Under the pieces are notes generated by a model, which was not told where the DNA came from, did not search any database, and worked only from the letters and a program-made list of their open reading frames with translations. The position numbers and the translations under genes were made by a program. Below are positions 23,440 to 38,325 of a stretch of DNA of 64,000 nt, piece by piece; position 1 is the first letter of the stretch; each line of letters opens with the position of its first letter. The stretch is from Cruorifilaria tuberocauda (Eukaryota; Nematoda; Chromadorea; Rhabditida; Onchocercidae): positions 1 to 64,000 of the forward strand of contig JABVXU010000215.1 in assembly GCA_013365365.1 (NCBI GenBank), in the 5' to 3' direction.

Positions 23440-25089
23440 CTAATCAAATGAAAAACGAACACGTATTTCATCAAATGGCAATGTTGGAGCTTGTTGAAGT
23501 AAGCTTTTCTCATGCCACAGATCAGGCCATGCATAAATAATCGATATTATAATCCAAAATAAAGAACTAAGAGCTGAAATGTTAATTAATTTTAAAAATG
23601 AAACATTTAAAGAAATTTTTCTCCGATAAAAAGTTCATAGATTGATTTAAATAGCAAAAAATATAGCTAAGCTATAAAATTTATGAATAATTTATTAAAT
23701 AATTTTTTTTCCTAGTTTCTTAACGCAATATAATAATTAGAACGTTTCATCAATTCAGAAAGACATATTTCAAATTTTCATGATTTACTTTAATTAATTA
23801 GTAATATTTAACTACCGGCAATATTTAATACTGGAAATGCAATATTATTAGGTGTTATAGTTGTGGGTAGTCGAGAATGCCATATAAGCCAAGTATGTAA
23901 AGTATTAATTAATAATGCCAATATACTTTGAACTAAGCCTGTGATAAGCTGAAATTTCTTTTGATCAGATTTCAAATATTTTCCATTATTGAAAATCTTT
24001 TCCAATTTATCACATTGTCATATCTTCAAGTAATTAATGTTTACGCTTATGATTATTTTCTCTTCTTCACTTTTCTCTCCATTCAGTTTTCCATTCATTA
24101 ATGTACTTACTACCTGATTTCGAAATGGAAAACTTAATTTGTCGAGGTTGTTTGCATTAAAATCCCAGCCTAACAATGCTTTCAGTTGTATTTCTAAGCA
24201 TGTCTCCAGCGCTCGATACATTCGATCTCTAAATTCATTTAATTCATTTAAAATATCATTGCGAGAAACATTCTCTTCCAATTTACTTTAATTTACAGTT
24301 CTTATAGTTCGTGATTGTCACGAAGATAACGAATTGATAAGTAATTGACATCATAACCACATGGCCTTACCTGGATTTTATTATCATAGAACACATGCAA
24401 CCACTTTAATTTTGGATTATCGTTTTATGACTAAGTTTCTTATCACTGCCATTATCACTGTAATCTATTATTAGATGGGTTTCTCATCAATTCATTATCA
24501 TTATTATTGCAAAAATTATACGATGGTTGATCGGCTAATCCGAATTGTAGCATTATTCGCTTATCAAATGCGGTATAAGCTTCATTAGCATATTCTTTCC
24601 AACAAATCGATGTTGGATTTAATAATTCGTAAAGAATCCAAAGCAAGATGATTTCATTCACTGTTAACAGCAACAATGTCCCATCGATCGCATAATAATG
24701 GATTCTACAATTTTTATCTCGAATGTTTCATTCTTTAAATTTTAAAAGTTAACAGAGTATAAATAACTCCTGTTTTAATTACTTATAATTTACTGCTTAC
24801 TAATTAACGCTTTATCAGATAAATGCCACTTGCATCACTGATGGATGCTCAATTCCTATTCTAGAATACTTGAAGATAGCTTTAGTTTCCTTTTTGGTAG
24901 CAAACTGCAAAAAATTAATCTTAAATTCTCGAACTTATTACTAATCACTAAATAATTGAACTTTACATTTAATTCAAAGCGATAAATGCATACTTTGATT
25001 GACCGATTGCCATTTAACAAAAATGTGATAATGATAACTGGAAGAGTTTGAAGAATGAACTGATTATAAAATACTTTAAATTTACACAT
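23440..25089 (-). CDS. Unrecognised multi-pass membrane protein (four hydrophobic segments)
   Basis: Seven exons in transcript order: 25089-24994, 24904-24870, 24704-24459, 24403-24371, 24285-24111, 23948-23816, 23573-23440. Phases agree from ATG to TAG and give 283 aa. Hydrophobic segments: near the N-terminus (LQTLPVIIITFLL, could be a signal anchor), LLLLTVNEIILLWILYELL at about 55-73, LITGLVQSILALLINTLHTW at about 195-214, and SSLFWIIISIIYAW at about 241-254. A hydrophilic loop of about 120 residues between the second and third segments has four cysteines and an acidic helix (NDILNELNEFRDRMYRALE). I do not recognise a family. The last three exons have strong splice sites; the small exons at 24870-24904 and 24371-24403 rest on phase and weaker TAAAG acceptors and are the least certain. 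Function unknown. Confidence 0.55.
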
Positions 25090-25099
25090 CAAATTTGAG

Positions 25100-26300
25100 A
25101 GGAAAACTTAGTATAACAATGAATTTAAAAAATGAAAAATTTGAAAAGAAAACTGAAAAAATTTGCATATTAAAGAAACTAAGATTTCTCAGAAAAAACT
25201 GATTAAAAAACATTTAAATTAATAATTTTCACTTAAAATTTTGCAAATTTCAATCAGTTTTGAGCTTTTTTTCACAGAGAAATCGATTTTTTTAGGATTT
25301 ATATGAAATTCTTCCAATTGTTTAATATTTCATTAATGCTGAGAAAATTTATTGATAATTTTAATCACATATGATATCATTTAATAATTACAATGAAATA
25401 CCGTAAAAAAAACCGTTGCATCATCGTTCTTACTATTGTATCGGCTAAGAGGAAACAGTTACTAAAATACAACTTAGCAATAATTAGCTTATGGAGAGAT
25501 TCTGAAATCAATTCAAATTCCAAGAAAATCAGTTGCTGACTGGACTGGATCATTTTAGATTAGAAGAAGAGAATAAAACGATATACAGATATACAGACAA
25601 TATATTGTTAGAAAAATGAACTAAGGCTAAGTATTATTAGCTACTAATATTCAAAAGTATTAAGTCAAGAATATCATTCAGAAAAATCATCCGTTTCATC
25701 AAAACTTACAAAAGTAATGAAAATTGAGATTTCAAAACAACAAAATGTTATGAAAAAACTCTGAAATATTTATTGTTGTTAAGAGATAATTAAGCTAAAC
25801 AAATGCAAATGCTTCAACAAATGAAACAGTAAGTTGAAATTTCAAATTTTCATTACTTTCCACGGACTTTTCATTCTTGTATTAAAATAGTTTCTTTCCT
25901 TTAATACTTTTCTAATTCAATATTTTTCTTAATATTCAATATTTAACCTAACGAGAAAGATACTTAAAAAAACCTTATTAAGTTAACTCATAACTATGCT
26001 CTCATCATAAATTCTCCCAGCAATCTTTGTTATAATATTCCCTTTTCATATGGCGAAATTTTAAAAGCTTTAAATCTTGTTATCGAATTAACTTGTTGAT
26101 GTTGATAAAGAATAATATTGAATGATAAAAAAGACAAATCGATTTTTTAATATCAAAAAAATTTAATTTCATTTAAAAACATAAATTTCGATGCCAAAAC
26201 CAACTTTTCATCCCTCTTGATTTTTGAAAATTTATTTTTTTTTTCTACAACTGATCAAATGAAAAAGAGTTTATCAATATCATCATTATCATATTAAAAC
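25100..26300. other. intergenic DNA
   Basis: AT-rich, with no frames of note or RNA-like structure. It separates the four-TM gene from the insulin-like gene on the same strand and should contain the upstream gene's 3' UTR and the four-TM gene's promoter. Confidence 0.4.
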
Positions 26301-27478
26301 TTAAGTAATTTTAATAGCTGTAACATTACTAATACGTTTTTCATATTTTGATTTTGGATAGCATTTTTTCAAACATGATAATTTAAAGCAGCAAGTACTT
26401 CTAAGATCCAATACATTACAGCCTTCTTTACAACACTGATTTGCTATTCCGGCAACAGGCCTTCCATCCCGGTCTGAAGAAAAAATATTTATTACTGCCA
26501 AAATGGTTAGATGAAAATCTCATTTATTCAAATGAATTTAAGCTTTCGTCATAATGATGTTTGTAATTAAAAGCGCAAATGACCTTTAATAATAAATAAT
26601 ACTCTTTGTCCTTTTCAGTAAGTAAATGAATACTTTTAAATTGATTTTTTTTTAAATCATTATCAAATGCATACATGCATATAAGCGCAGATGCAGCAGC
26701 ATTCGCGCAAATTATATTAAATTCTTCTTAGAAATGAAAATATTGCCAAAACGAAAATACTTTTAAACAGAACTATTGCGCTGTTGAACAACAAAGTACA
26801 CACAGAGAGTAAGTACCATAAAATATTTCATTAAAATAATATTGAAATGGAATAAATAAAGAAAAAACGCTCTATCGCTTAATCTATTTTCAATAATTAT
26901 AAAATAAGCTTAATTAAAATTAAGAAATAAGACACACTTGAATTGATAATGCTTGCTCTCTAAGAGAGTGATAATTAGCAGTTATTAGGTACAAATGAAA
27001 ATATCATTTATCAATTTTTTGTAAATTTCATTTTACTTTTCCTAAATTATTTCCATTATTTTCGCTATTAAAGCAATTATGATTTTTCAGTGAAAAAAAC
27101 TTAGTTCAGTACAATGCAGCACAATTTTTCTTTCGCTTAACCTAAAGTGCTAAATCTGAAATATTTTTTGAATTTATAAATTGCAAATTAGTTTTAGTAA
27201 CAAAGTAGCGTGGATCAACTCTGCACGTCAACTTGGCAATATTTATCATTTATATTCAAACCAGGTTCAAATAGCTTACTCTTTTTAGCACTGCTAGTAG
27301 GTCCTGCTATCGATGGAGTGAGTGGAGACTTGAAGCATGGTGCTGTCTCATAGCCAAATGTACAAACTCTTACCAAATGACGGTACAGTGCTTCCCCGCA
27401 TATTCTCCTCTTTGCCACACATTCATTAATTATCATTATTTGCATGAGTATAGCTATCAGTACCGATCGTTGAATCAT
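26301..27478 (-). CDS. Insulin-like peptide precursor
   Basis: Two exons, 27478-27262 and 26473-26301, join in phase 1 to 129 aa. The signal peptide is residues 1-22. The B-chain-like segment RRICGEALYRHLVRVC has Cys27 and Cys39, the exact C-x11-C spacing of insulin. A connecting region with a KK dibasic follows (residues 49-80). The A-chain-like segment GIANQCCKEGCNVLDLRSTC (81-100) has the canonical CC-x3-C-x8-C spacing and starts with Gly-Ile as insulin does. Extra cysteines at 48, 101, 106 and 110 allow at least one additional disulfide, as in some nematode insulins, and the chain carries a basic C-terminal extension. Nematode insulins act on the DAF-2 receptor, as agonists or antagonists, in development, dauer/infective-stage arrest and metabolism; which applies here cannot be told. 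The intron falls between the B and A segments, as in many insulin genes. Confidence 0.9.
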
Positions 27479-28130
27479 CTAAATTTACCAATTCTCAAAA
27501 GTTAAAGAAGCGAATAGATAATGTAAATTGAAATTAGGAAATGAGAGATCGATCGAACAGGGTGCTAATTTCTCTTTATTAAAATAAACTTCGGTTTAAT
27601 TTATTAATTTTTCTAAATAAATTGAGCAGTTTAAAAAATACACAAGAAATATCCTACCCTCCATGAAACTGATAATTTTAATTGTAAATTTCGTAAATAT
27701 TTTGCTGTGAATTTTACAAGCACATTTTTCCCATTGATTAGAATAAATCATGATTATTTGTTTTGAACTTAAACAACAGGTAATTGAAAGTCAATAAGAA
27801 CCAATAAATTAATATGATATAAAAATGAATTTCATTTCAGTCATTTCAATTCCAATACAGTTTTCTTAAACCCTTTTTTGTCGAAACAAATTAAAATGCA
27901 AAAAGTCGATAAAGAAAAGAAAATAATTCAAAAAAAATAAAGTTAAATTTTAATGCTTCACTGCAATAAACAATCAGGTTGGCAAGTATTTATTCTAATA
28001 ACTACCGTTCATAATAATCATGATAATTACTAATTACAACATATTATCAATTAAAATGATTAAGGCGATAAAGAATGATAAATTTTTGATATACTCTGAT
28101 TGCATCCGTAGTTCTTTTATTTGATAAAAT

Positions 28131-28206
28131 AATAAACTGATAATCACATCATTATTGGATAACTAATATAAAATAAACTGATAATCGCATTATTATTGGA
28201 TAGCCT
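28131..28206. repeat. two-copy tandem repeat, ~41-bp period
   Basis: AATAAACTGATAATC followed by a TTATTGGATA block occurs twice, at 28131 and 28172, with about 4 differences. A simple local duplication. Confidence 0.75.
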
Positions 28207-30950
28207 AATTTTCAATAGTTTTTAAAATCATTTATATGGAATTTATAAGAAGAATATATTGGGTTGCCCTATGTTGCGTGAAACTTCATATATTACGCTT
28301 TTTACGAATTTATTCGTGATTATATGCGTATATCAATGTATGATACTACGGATATGTTCAATGAAACTAATCAGTTGTATCGATTGTGTTGTTCAGGATT
28401 TCAAATTTAGATTTCAATGTAATCAATTACATTATTATGCAGTATTAAATCAAAGAAAACTTACCACATTCTGTAGCATTACTCTGCAATCATCTATTAG
28501 CTAACTTATCATGTTATCATCAGCTTAATTAATCACATAGTTTTAGCTGCTCTAATAAATGATTTTGAAATGCAATTGTCGAAGAGTGATGATATTAAGC
28601 AGGTTGATAGATAAGCGGATTTGAGAAGAACTGTACGAGAAAAAATAATTCTAACCGAACCGTTGCAAATAAATGAAAGTAAAAACTTTTTCATTGTCAT
28701 CAATTTGAATAAATCGGTGGGTTAGTAGTAGAAGTTTAGCTTATTTTGAATTTATGAATAGCTTTAAATTGACACGCCCATTATATTTTTTGTCTTTGAA
28801 GACTTTATGTCTTTACTTTTTAGATATAACTACATATGAAAAAAAAGCACAAAGTAAAGTAAGCTTCATGTTACAGCTAATCATATTTAAATGAATAATT
28901 CTTTAAATTGGTATAATTTATCTGAAAAAGAAAATTAAAATTACAAATTACTTTTCCTACAAGTACACCTGTACAATTCAGAAGATTGATTATTATACTT
29001 ATTCATTCATCCAATTTACATATAATAGTGAAATTAGGAGAAATAATTGGAAGAGGAAAAGCAAAGATGTACAAGTGATAATCGAAACGGCTTTTTTTAT
29101 TTTACAATTTAAATTGTTGTTAAAAACTAATTCAGTTTGTTTAAACTGACTTTTCAGATAATTCAGATGCATTTATTAAAAAAGTAAACGAATTATTTAA
29201 TCACCTTTAGTGATTGAAGCTTATCTACTGGTGTATACTTGACATATACTTATTCAACAAATCAAATATTGAATCATTTTTAACTGTTATCATTTCAATT
29301 AAGTGAAATGACTTTAGCCGAGAATTCTAATTCGACTTCTATCATTCATTATTTTTTTGCAATTTAAAATATCCCTGGTAATAATTACTCTATCTTTAGG
29401 TAATAGTCTCTCATAATTACTAATTCAATGCTTGTATTAACAATTTCGATTTTAACTTTACACTTATTTGTAGATTTGCATATGCTTTTTTACTTGTTTT
29501 AAATGGGAAATAGTTTTAGCGAATCCTTTAAACAATGTGTTATTTGAAAATTTTTACTCCGTCGACTCTGATATGCAAGTGGTATCAAGTAACAAAAACT
29601 TTTGAATGATCAAATTTTTCCTCGTGAAAAATTTGACGTGATCTTCCAGGCACTATTTTGTTGTTAAATAATATAATAGCAATGGAATAAAAGTATAACT
29701 GTTCCGTATCATTAGAGGTTACATGATTATTATCATTATCAATCTATCATTGTGTTAAAAATTAATTTTTGAATAATCCTATCTAAAACTAAATTATTGC
29801 TAAAATAAATGTAAAAATCTTTTTGATTTCAATTTATCGTCTAATTTGATTAAAATTTTGTTAGTCACATATTCTGATTAATTGCATTTCAATTTTGAAA
29901 ATATTCGTTTCAAGGAAAATTCTCTGGTTTTCACAGCAACAAGTAGCTTTTATAACAAATCATCCTAGCAAGCTTGCCTATATATAAGCTAAATTAAATT
30001 TGATTTTTTTCATCAAAGAATAGTTACCGTAACTTGTTTAAATTCTTTATTTCTCTTATTCAATGTTTTTGAAGTTAAATCTAAAAGTGCATCAATTAGT
30101 TAGCTGAAGTACAGATGTACTATGTATGAGGTAGAAGAAAAGAGACTTCACGAAATAAATACAACTTAGTGAAGCTCTCTGATTTCATTTCTTTCTTCTT
30201 GGAAAACGGCAAACTTTTTCCATTTAAATCTTCATTCAATACGATAAAAAAGTGAAATTGAGAAAAAGAAGAAAAAGAAACGAATGATTATTTATGTTTA
30301 TTTTATTCATATTTTTAAAATTATATATTACTGCACTTTTTTTGATATAAATTTGTTGCACTTACACTAATCACTGTTTTGATAATAGTGATAAGGTGGA
30401 GGAATATTGTCGAATAAAATTTGTCCTATAATCAGAATATCACTTTTTATCAGCATTCCACTCAAAACGGAAAAAAATAAAATATACAGTTGTTTTTTTG
30501 AATGGTAATATTGATTTCATGTGAAACTGAACTGATAGATAAAATATGAAATTTTAAAAATTACAAAAAAAGATGATTCTTTATTTTACTACAAAGTATT
30601 AAAAGAATATATGAAATTTATTAAAAATTTTTCATATTTTACTTGCTCAAAACTGAGAATAATAAAATTTCTTAATTATATATTCCGCTTATCTTGCAGT
30701 TGTTATCAGTGATAAGCGATAATTGCAACATCGGAGAATCATTATTGCATTTACTTTCCTCTCATTCTCATTCCTTTACTATCTTTCTTTGTTGTTAAAC
30801 CTTTTCTGAAAAAAGAAAATTGCAAAAAACTTGCAAAAAAAATTACAATTAGATATTTATTTTTTATATACTAAACTTGATAAAATTTGCTATATTCCAG
30901 CAATCTTTCATGCAAAAAAAAGTTGAAATTTAGCAGAATTAATGTCTAAA

Positions 30951-30999
30951 GAGAGAGAGAGAGAGGGAGAGAGAGAGAGAGGGAGAGAAGAGAGAGAGC
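30951..30999. repeat. GA-rich microsatellite
   Basis: An almost pure (GA)n run with GGGA interruptions, about 50 bp. Confidence 0.85.
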
Positions 31000-31442
31000 G
31001 GAAGAAAAAAAGAAAAGGATATCGTTGTTTTCATTTTTTTTCCACATTCTGAGGTGAAAATTTCAATTCCTCAATTGATAAAAGTGCAGCATTGGTGCAA
31101 GTATATTTGCTATGCTCTTTTCATCAAAATGAATGCTGCAAATACATATTTCCGTTGCACTTCTCCCAAATAATCCACTAAATTCTTTTTTTCTCGAAGA
31201 AGGCAAAACAAAACTTTAACTCTTAATGGTAAAACTTAATGCTATTGAAGAGAAAGGGATCAACAGATTAATTAAAGTTTTCGTAAGTTTAGAGTATAGC
31301 TCTGTGATAACAAAGCGATAAAATTCAAAATACTAAAATTGAGTGGAATATTTCTACGATTAAAGATTTTACTGATCTTGTAAAGTAATTTTATACTATA
31401 AAATATCTGCGTAATCAAAGTTTTATTGTATTTGTAAAATTT

Positions 31443-31890
31443 ATGTTAAGGGAATCTTTTGTGTCAAATAATCGTCATTTGATCAGTTATCTCATCTCTT
31501 ACATATTTTATGATTGCCAGTCACTTTATCTCTTGTTTATATCTAATAATTATCACCGATTTCATCTCTCCCATGTCTATATGATTATCAATAACTTATC
31601 TATAGTATGTCTAGATGACTTTTTTGCTCATATATCACAAGGAAGGAGACATATATATTTGTAAAGTTACTGTTTATGAAGTAAGTTTAAATGCATTACA
31701 ATCCTTTTAAACGAAGAAGCTTATCGATTATATTCTTCTTATCAATTAATCAATTCAATTCCCCTCAAAATTTCTTCAATGATTACGAGTCAAATGGAAA
31801 TCCTCTGTTAATACTATTAATTAATTATCATTAATTACCATTAATCTTCCGTACAAAATAAATTTTTACTACAATCTTTATTCATAAAAC
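31443..31890 (+). repeat. dispersed repeat, copy A
   Basis: Diverged direct-repeat partner of 37900-38325. Shared blocks include AAATGCAT..CAATCCT, then CGAACGAAGAAGCTTA-like sequence (AAACGAAGAAGCTTATC here), and GTACAAAATAAATTTTTACTACAATC matched by an AGGAATAAATTTTGATAGCAATC block. Order and spacing are conserved over about 400 bp. Boundaries are approximate and no coding function is seen. Confidence 0.6.
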
Positions 31891-33700
31891 AACAGTTAAT
31901 TGATTTAAAAATTTCTTTACTTTTATCCAAATGATTTAAATTAACGAAAATAAAATTTGAGATAGAAGTACCACATGATAATAATTTGAATTAATATATT
32001 AAATTACTAATAAATTAGTAGATGAATTATCACACTGCAGTGTTTAAACAACAGGACTGAATGTAATTTATTCGTATGAACTATGATTCAAGCAATATCA
32101 AAAAATTATTTCATATACGCAAATATTTTTTTTCTTATAAAAAAATAAGTTTGGAAATTTCCGCATTTTTTATTTTACACTATCAAAAAATTACATTAGC
32201 ATAAATTGACAACGAGAAAAAATGTTTGAATTTCAAAAGTTTCAGTGAATCTATTTTTCATGTTTATCTTTTATGCCATGAAGTTAAATGCATTACCACG
32301 TCATGATGTGATCTACGTAACAATGAGTTAAAGTGTGATATTGAATTAAACGGAATTAAACTTGATTAATTCTTAGCTGAAATTAAATTAATTCTTTGCA
32401 CTAAATTTTGTCATGGAGAAATTTAGGTAATCACGGTCTTTCAGTACATGAAGAAATTCAAGTAATCATTATTTTCAGTCCTTTCAGAAATCATGATTTT
32501 CAGGACAATTCATATTTGATTAAATGTAGGATAGAACGATAATAGAGAAACTTATAATTTCACATTTGAATATATTCATTTCTTTCGCAACATTTGCGCA
32601 TGGATTGCTAATATGAATATAACCACCAAAGCATATTTCTATTGTTGAAGATATAAATCGAAATTTTAAAACTTAAATAGTTCATTTTATTGATCCATGA
32701 TAAAGTTATTCTAGAAATTGTGTAATAAAAGTTAGTCATCACTGAGAAACAAGCTTGAACACAAAAACAAAAACAAAGAGAGCAAGTTAATAATTTTTTT
32801 AATTAAAATTCTTGACTGTATATTATAAGCTTCAGCTAATAGAAAGATACTATTGCTTCACTCATAATACCGTGAAAGGTATCATGAAAAAAACTTTATT
32901 TTCTCGCATTTTGTTCGGAATACAAAAGTTATTCGAGAAATTTCCAAAGTAAAGATAATAATTTATTTTACTGTGCGATAATGTGATAGTCTTATCATAA
33001 TATTTAATTAGATTTTAATGTTAAATAGAAGTTGAGAATATTTTATATTGTTATTTTTCGAATCGGAATAATAAATATGTATTAATATAATTCGGCATGA
33101 ATATCATGATTAGTTTATTATTATTTTTATAAAATACACCTATAAAATAATCCTTCTTTCATCATGTCACAATGACAATTTTCAATTTTTGGAAATGAAA
33201 AAAAAAATAATGTGCATAAATGAGAGTTACAGCAATAAAGGAAAGATGCATTCAATAATTAAAGTTAGTTGCTAATTAAGTCAAAATATTCGTAAGAATA
33301 AAGTTTATAATTTCAACGATTTACAAAATACTAAATTCAATTTCATTCCTTTTTGCGAAGTGCAAAATGAATTTCAATGTAAATTCATCTATTAAGCATC
33401 GATTGATCAATGATATGCTATCTGAAACATTGCAAGATAAGATGCATTCTATTATTTGATATCATTTATTTATTCAAGAAAAAATTGATTAAATTTTTAT
33501 GAATTTCACTTCATCGAATATCACTCAATTAATCATTCTTCATAATAATAACATAATAGCAGTTAAGTGATTAAAGAGTAAAGTTCAAAGAAAATTTAAT
33601 ATTTGGAAGCTTTCATCTTCCGTTAGTTATCTTATCTTTAGCATAAGATAAAAGCTTACTAAGAAAAAAGAAAGGTTAATATCAGGAAATATGCATAATT

Positions 33701-34388
33701 TTATGATTGTTTCGGGCAGATGCGTATTTTTTTGCAGAAATTGTTTGGATCAAATTCTTTCTCCATTTTCTCGACAATTTTTAAGTAAGCTTTACTTATC
33801 GTAGTAACGCACATTCGATACGATTCCATATCCGTTCCAAAGATTGCTTTACAATTCTCGTCGATCTTTGTCAGAATTAAAGTCTTCAATAAAATTATAA
33901 TAAACTAAAGTATGATTTTTGCTGGAGAAGATCTTCTCAACGGATAATTTTAACTAATAATGCTTTTTATCACTATGTGTCTCAATGAAATAATGATATA
34001 TATATTGATAAACACCTCAAATTACGAAGGAGAAAGAGAGAGAGAGAAAGACCAGAAATTCGGTCTTCCCTGTTATTTTGATTTTTGATCAATAAATCAT
34101 AAAGCTAAGTTAATTAATCAAGAAATTGCTTCCATTAATTAAATAACAACACTCTTTTATCGAAGGTCAACTAGTACTAATACTCTTTTAAAATTTATCG
34201 ATATTGAAAAACTTTAATAAGCAATAATAAATGAATAATTTAACCTTGCTATCATTTAAATCATGAATGATGCCAACCATTTCTTCCAAACATAGATCGC
34301 ATATTTTCGTGGAACGATTCGTAGGTAATAATAAAGTTAACGGCAAATAACTGAGCAATATCACACTAATTTTAATTGATATAATCAT
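33701..34388 (-). CDS. Saposin-like (SapB) secreted protein
   Basis: Two exons, 34388-34245 and 33883-33701, join in phase 0 to 108 aa. Residues 1-20 or so form a hydrophobic signal peptide. One SapB domain follows with the six conserved cysteines: ICDLC (Cys30, Cys33), Cys59, Cys73, then FCKKIRIC (Cys98, Cys104). The CxxC start and C-x5-C end match the family. Nematode saposin-like proteins (SPP family, caenopores) bind or permeabilise lipid membranes and are used in gut antimicrobial defence or digestion; in parasites they are also found among secreted products. Whether this one forms pores is unknown. It stands alone, with no tandem paralogue in the window. Length is typical for the family. 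Confidence 0.85.
34028..34050. repeat. GA microsatellite in the saposin-like gene intron
   Basis: A short (GA)n run with AAA interruptions, inside the single intron of the saposin-like gene. Confidence 0.6.
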
Positions 34389-35769
34389 CTAAAATTGATA
34401 AACGAATTATTTCAAAGGGAAAATCACAGCTAAAATTAGTTGTGATTTTCCATTTTAAAGTTTTATTTATTATTTATTTCACTTAAATTAGCAAAATTTG
34501 CAATTAATTGATTTGTACTTTCACTATGCTTTTTCCTTTTCATCACTGCTTACTCTATTTTCTTACTTAAATCAATGGTTTTTTTTTTCTTTAAATTTAA
34601 GATGCTATGTTTTTACGAGTAAAGTACAAATATAAAAATGTTAGAAATGGCTAAGGTACAGTTTAAAGTTCCATGAATGCTTGTCGATAAAGCTGTACAA
34701 AGGTAATTAATTAGGTGATTAGATATCATTAAATGAAGAAACATAAGTGACGATGACCCGAGGTCATTTTATACAAGCATTCTGTTCTAAGTACAAGAAA
34801 AATCTATCAGTTATGCAAACAATAAATTTCCCTTAGAAATTGTCACTGCTACTATCAGATAAACAGACAAACTGATAAGAAACTATTTAATAACTCGATT
34901 ACCGTGTCACTCATTGGTTTTGTACATATGTTTGCTATCCTTATTCATGCTTTTTTAAAATCCAGTCCTCAAATCCTTCTTTCTTATCATCAAACAGTGG
35001 AGAACTTAGAAACGAAGAGAGAAAGGCGAAATACTGATATGAAGTTTCGAAACGTCAAATAACGAAAGCATAAATGCTGAAGTTTGAAAAGAAATTTCGA
35101 AACTTCAATAGCTCGAAATGCAGAAATTAAACTAGAAAAACGATGATAATTAATTTAAGCATTGATAATATTCATTTTAGCTTTCCTTTGATCAATAATT
35201 AGATAACATTACGAAATCCTGCTTTATCATTCAAATCGATACACTGCAGTAAAATTAAATATTTAATTCATTGCAAAATTATTCTATAAACATTTACAGT
35301 AAACATTATTAGACAGCGCTTTGTGGTAAGGAACTTTACATCTGATTAATCTTAACTTGCTGATTAGCGATTAAGAAAAGATTTATAGCTTTTGATATCC
35401 AATTGCACTTGAAGGATGTATCATCGATTGAAATAATTTATTTTGTCATCGATATTGATAAATCATTTATTTTGACATATTTTAATCTTTGCAGAACAAT
35501 AATTACTTATAGAAATCATACGTTAACGTGAGCACTAAGATGTATCAAAGTGTCCTTCAATTTGATACGAACATTAAGTCTAAATTTGCAAATAAAACGA
35601 AGAGATCAATTGCCTGGTTGAAATTTCTCAGATCAAAGATTCTAAATAGCCTCGTTGCTTCTCTTTCTCAAATCTTTTTTTGTAATACTTTTCACAATGT
35701 GAGTGCAACGAACAATTCATTTTAATCACTACTGGAATGGATGAAATATATCAGTAAAAAGTACAAGGA
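34389..35769. other. intergenic DNA between saposin-like and collagen genes
   Basis: About 1.4 kb, AT-rich, holding the collagen 3' UTR (- strand) and the saposin-like promoter. No gene or structured element recognised. Confidence 0.45.
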
Positions 35770-37263
<1,494 letters not shown>

Positions 37264-37899
37264 AAACTTACCGGATGCTGCTATTTGGAAATTTCAAAAC
37301 AACATTAGAGTATTTATATGTACCCTCGGGTACAATGTTACAAAGGCGGGTACAGATATGGGGTAAAAGTTCAATGCTTGTAATGAAATTGGAATATTAA
37401 ATGAAAAGGAAGTGAGCAGAAATTAATTGAAGATTACTGACACCTTTTCAAAGAGAAAAAAAGCATTAACAACTGATTAAACGAGGCGGTTATTGTAAAG
37501 TAAGCGAACAGAGCTAACGGACGCGTATCTGGAACGGAACCGAATTGTCACACTTCAAAATACACTTTGACATTTAAATTTTATTTTTCTCATCGTTTCA
37601 TGCAGTCTTTTCTGATATGATTAATGATATGCAGTAGAAGCAATAACTCAAGCTTTCTAATAAGATAGCAAGAATGAATGATTTTTTCTTTTATCATTGA
37701 TTTTTCCTGCGGCAGAAACAAAGTAAATTGAAAGATAAAATCCCGCATGTTAAATATTAATGAAATCATTGATCAAACTATACTAATTCTGATATCAAAA
37801 TATTTATTCAAAAACAAAATTATAACTGTAACTATCGGAAAACCGTGTAAAAACATCTATATAATCAATTATCATTGCTGCTATAAAGTCCGTCTCATG

Positions 37900-38325
37900 A
37901 AAATCCTTTTGTATTAAATAACTTTTCTTTTTATCATCGGCTAGAATGTGATCGCTGCTTAAGTATTTGGCTATTGTTTGTATATATGCTTTATAATTAC
38001 TTATCTCTTGTATATATGATGATTTATCATCAGCTTTATCTCTTGTATGTTTGCATGATTAGCATTATCTTATCGATAGTACGTCTGGATTTATTTGTCC
38101 ATGTACTGCCAACGAGGTTACTATTTAAATGCATCTCAATCCTCTCGAACGAAGAAGCTTACCAGCTACAGTCTTCTAACTTATCACTTAATCAGTTCTT
38201 TTCAATTTCCATCAAAACTTCAGAACGATTGCTTTCACTGCTAAGAATCAAAAAGAAATCATCTATTCATACTATTACTTACCATTGATATTTCATAAGG
38301 AATAAATTTTGATAGCAATCCTTGT
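37900..38325 (+). repeat. dispersed repeat, copy B
   Basis: Direct-repeat partner of 31443-31890, lying about 6.5 kb away. The block CGAACGAAGAAGCTTACC and flanking AAATGCATCTCAATCCT match copy A in order and spacing, with many substitutions. Non-coding; boundaries approximate. Confidence 0.6.

Larger units (their letters stand above)
27479..33700. other. gene-poor stretch with repeats
   Basis: More than 6 kb between the insulin-like and saposin-like genes. No exon chain, RNA gene or domain was found on either strand. It contains a 41-bp tandem duplication (28131-28206), a GA microsatellite (30951-30999) and one copy of a dispersed repeat (31443-31890). An open frame at 28274-28504 with several cysteines is discussed under rejected items. 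Confidence 0.45.

Noticed and set aside
28274..28504. + strand open frame of about 77 codons with several cysteines and a hydrophobic start
   Set aside because: No splice-leader-like site, no recognisable domain, irregular cysteine spacing, and it lies in repeat-bearing intergenic DNA; kept out for lack of support.
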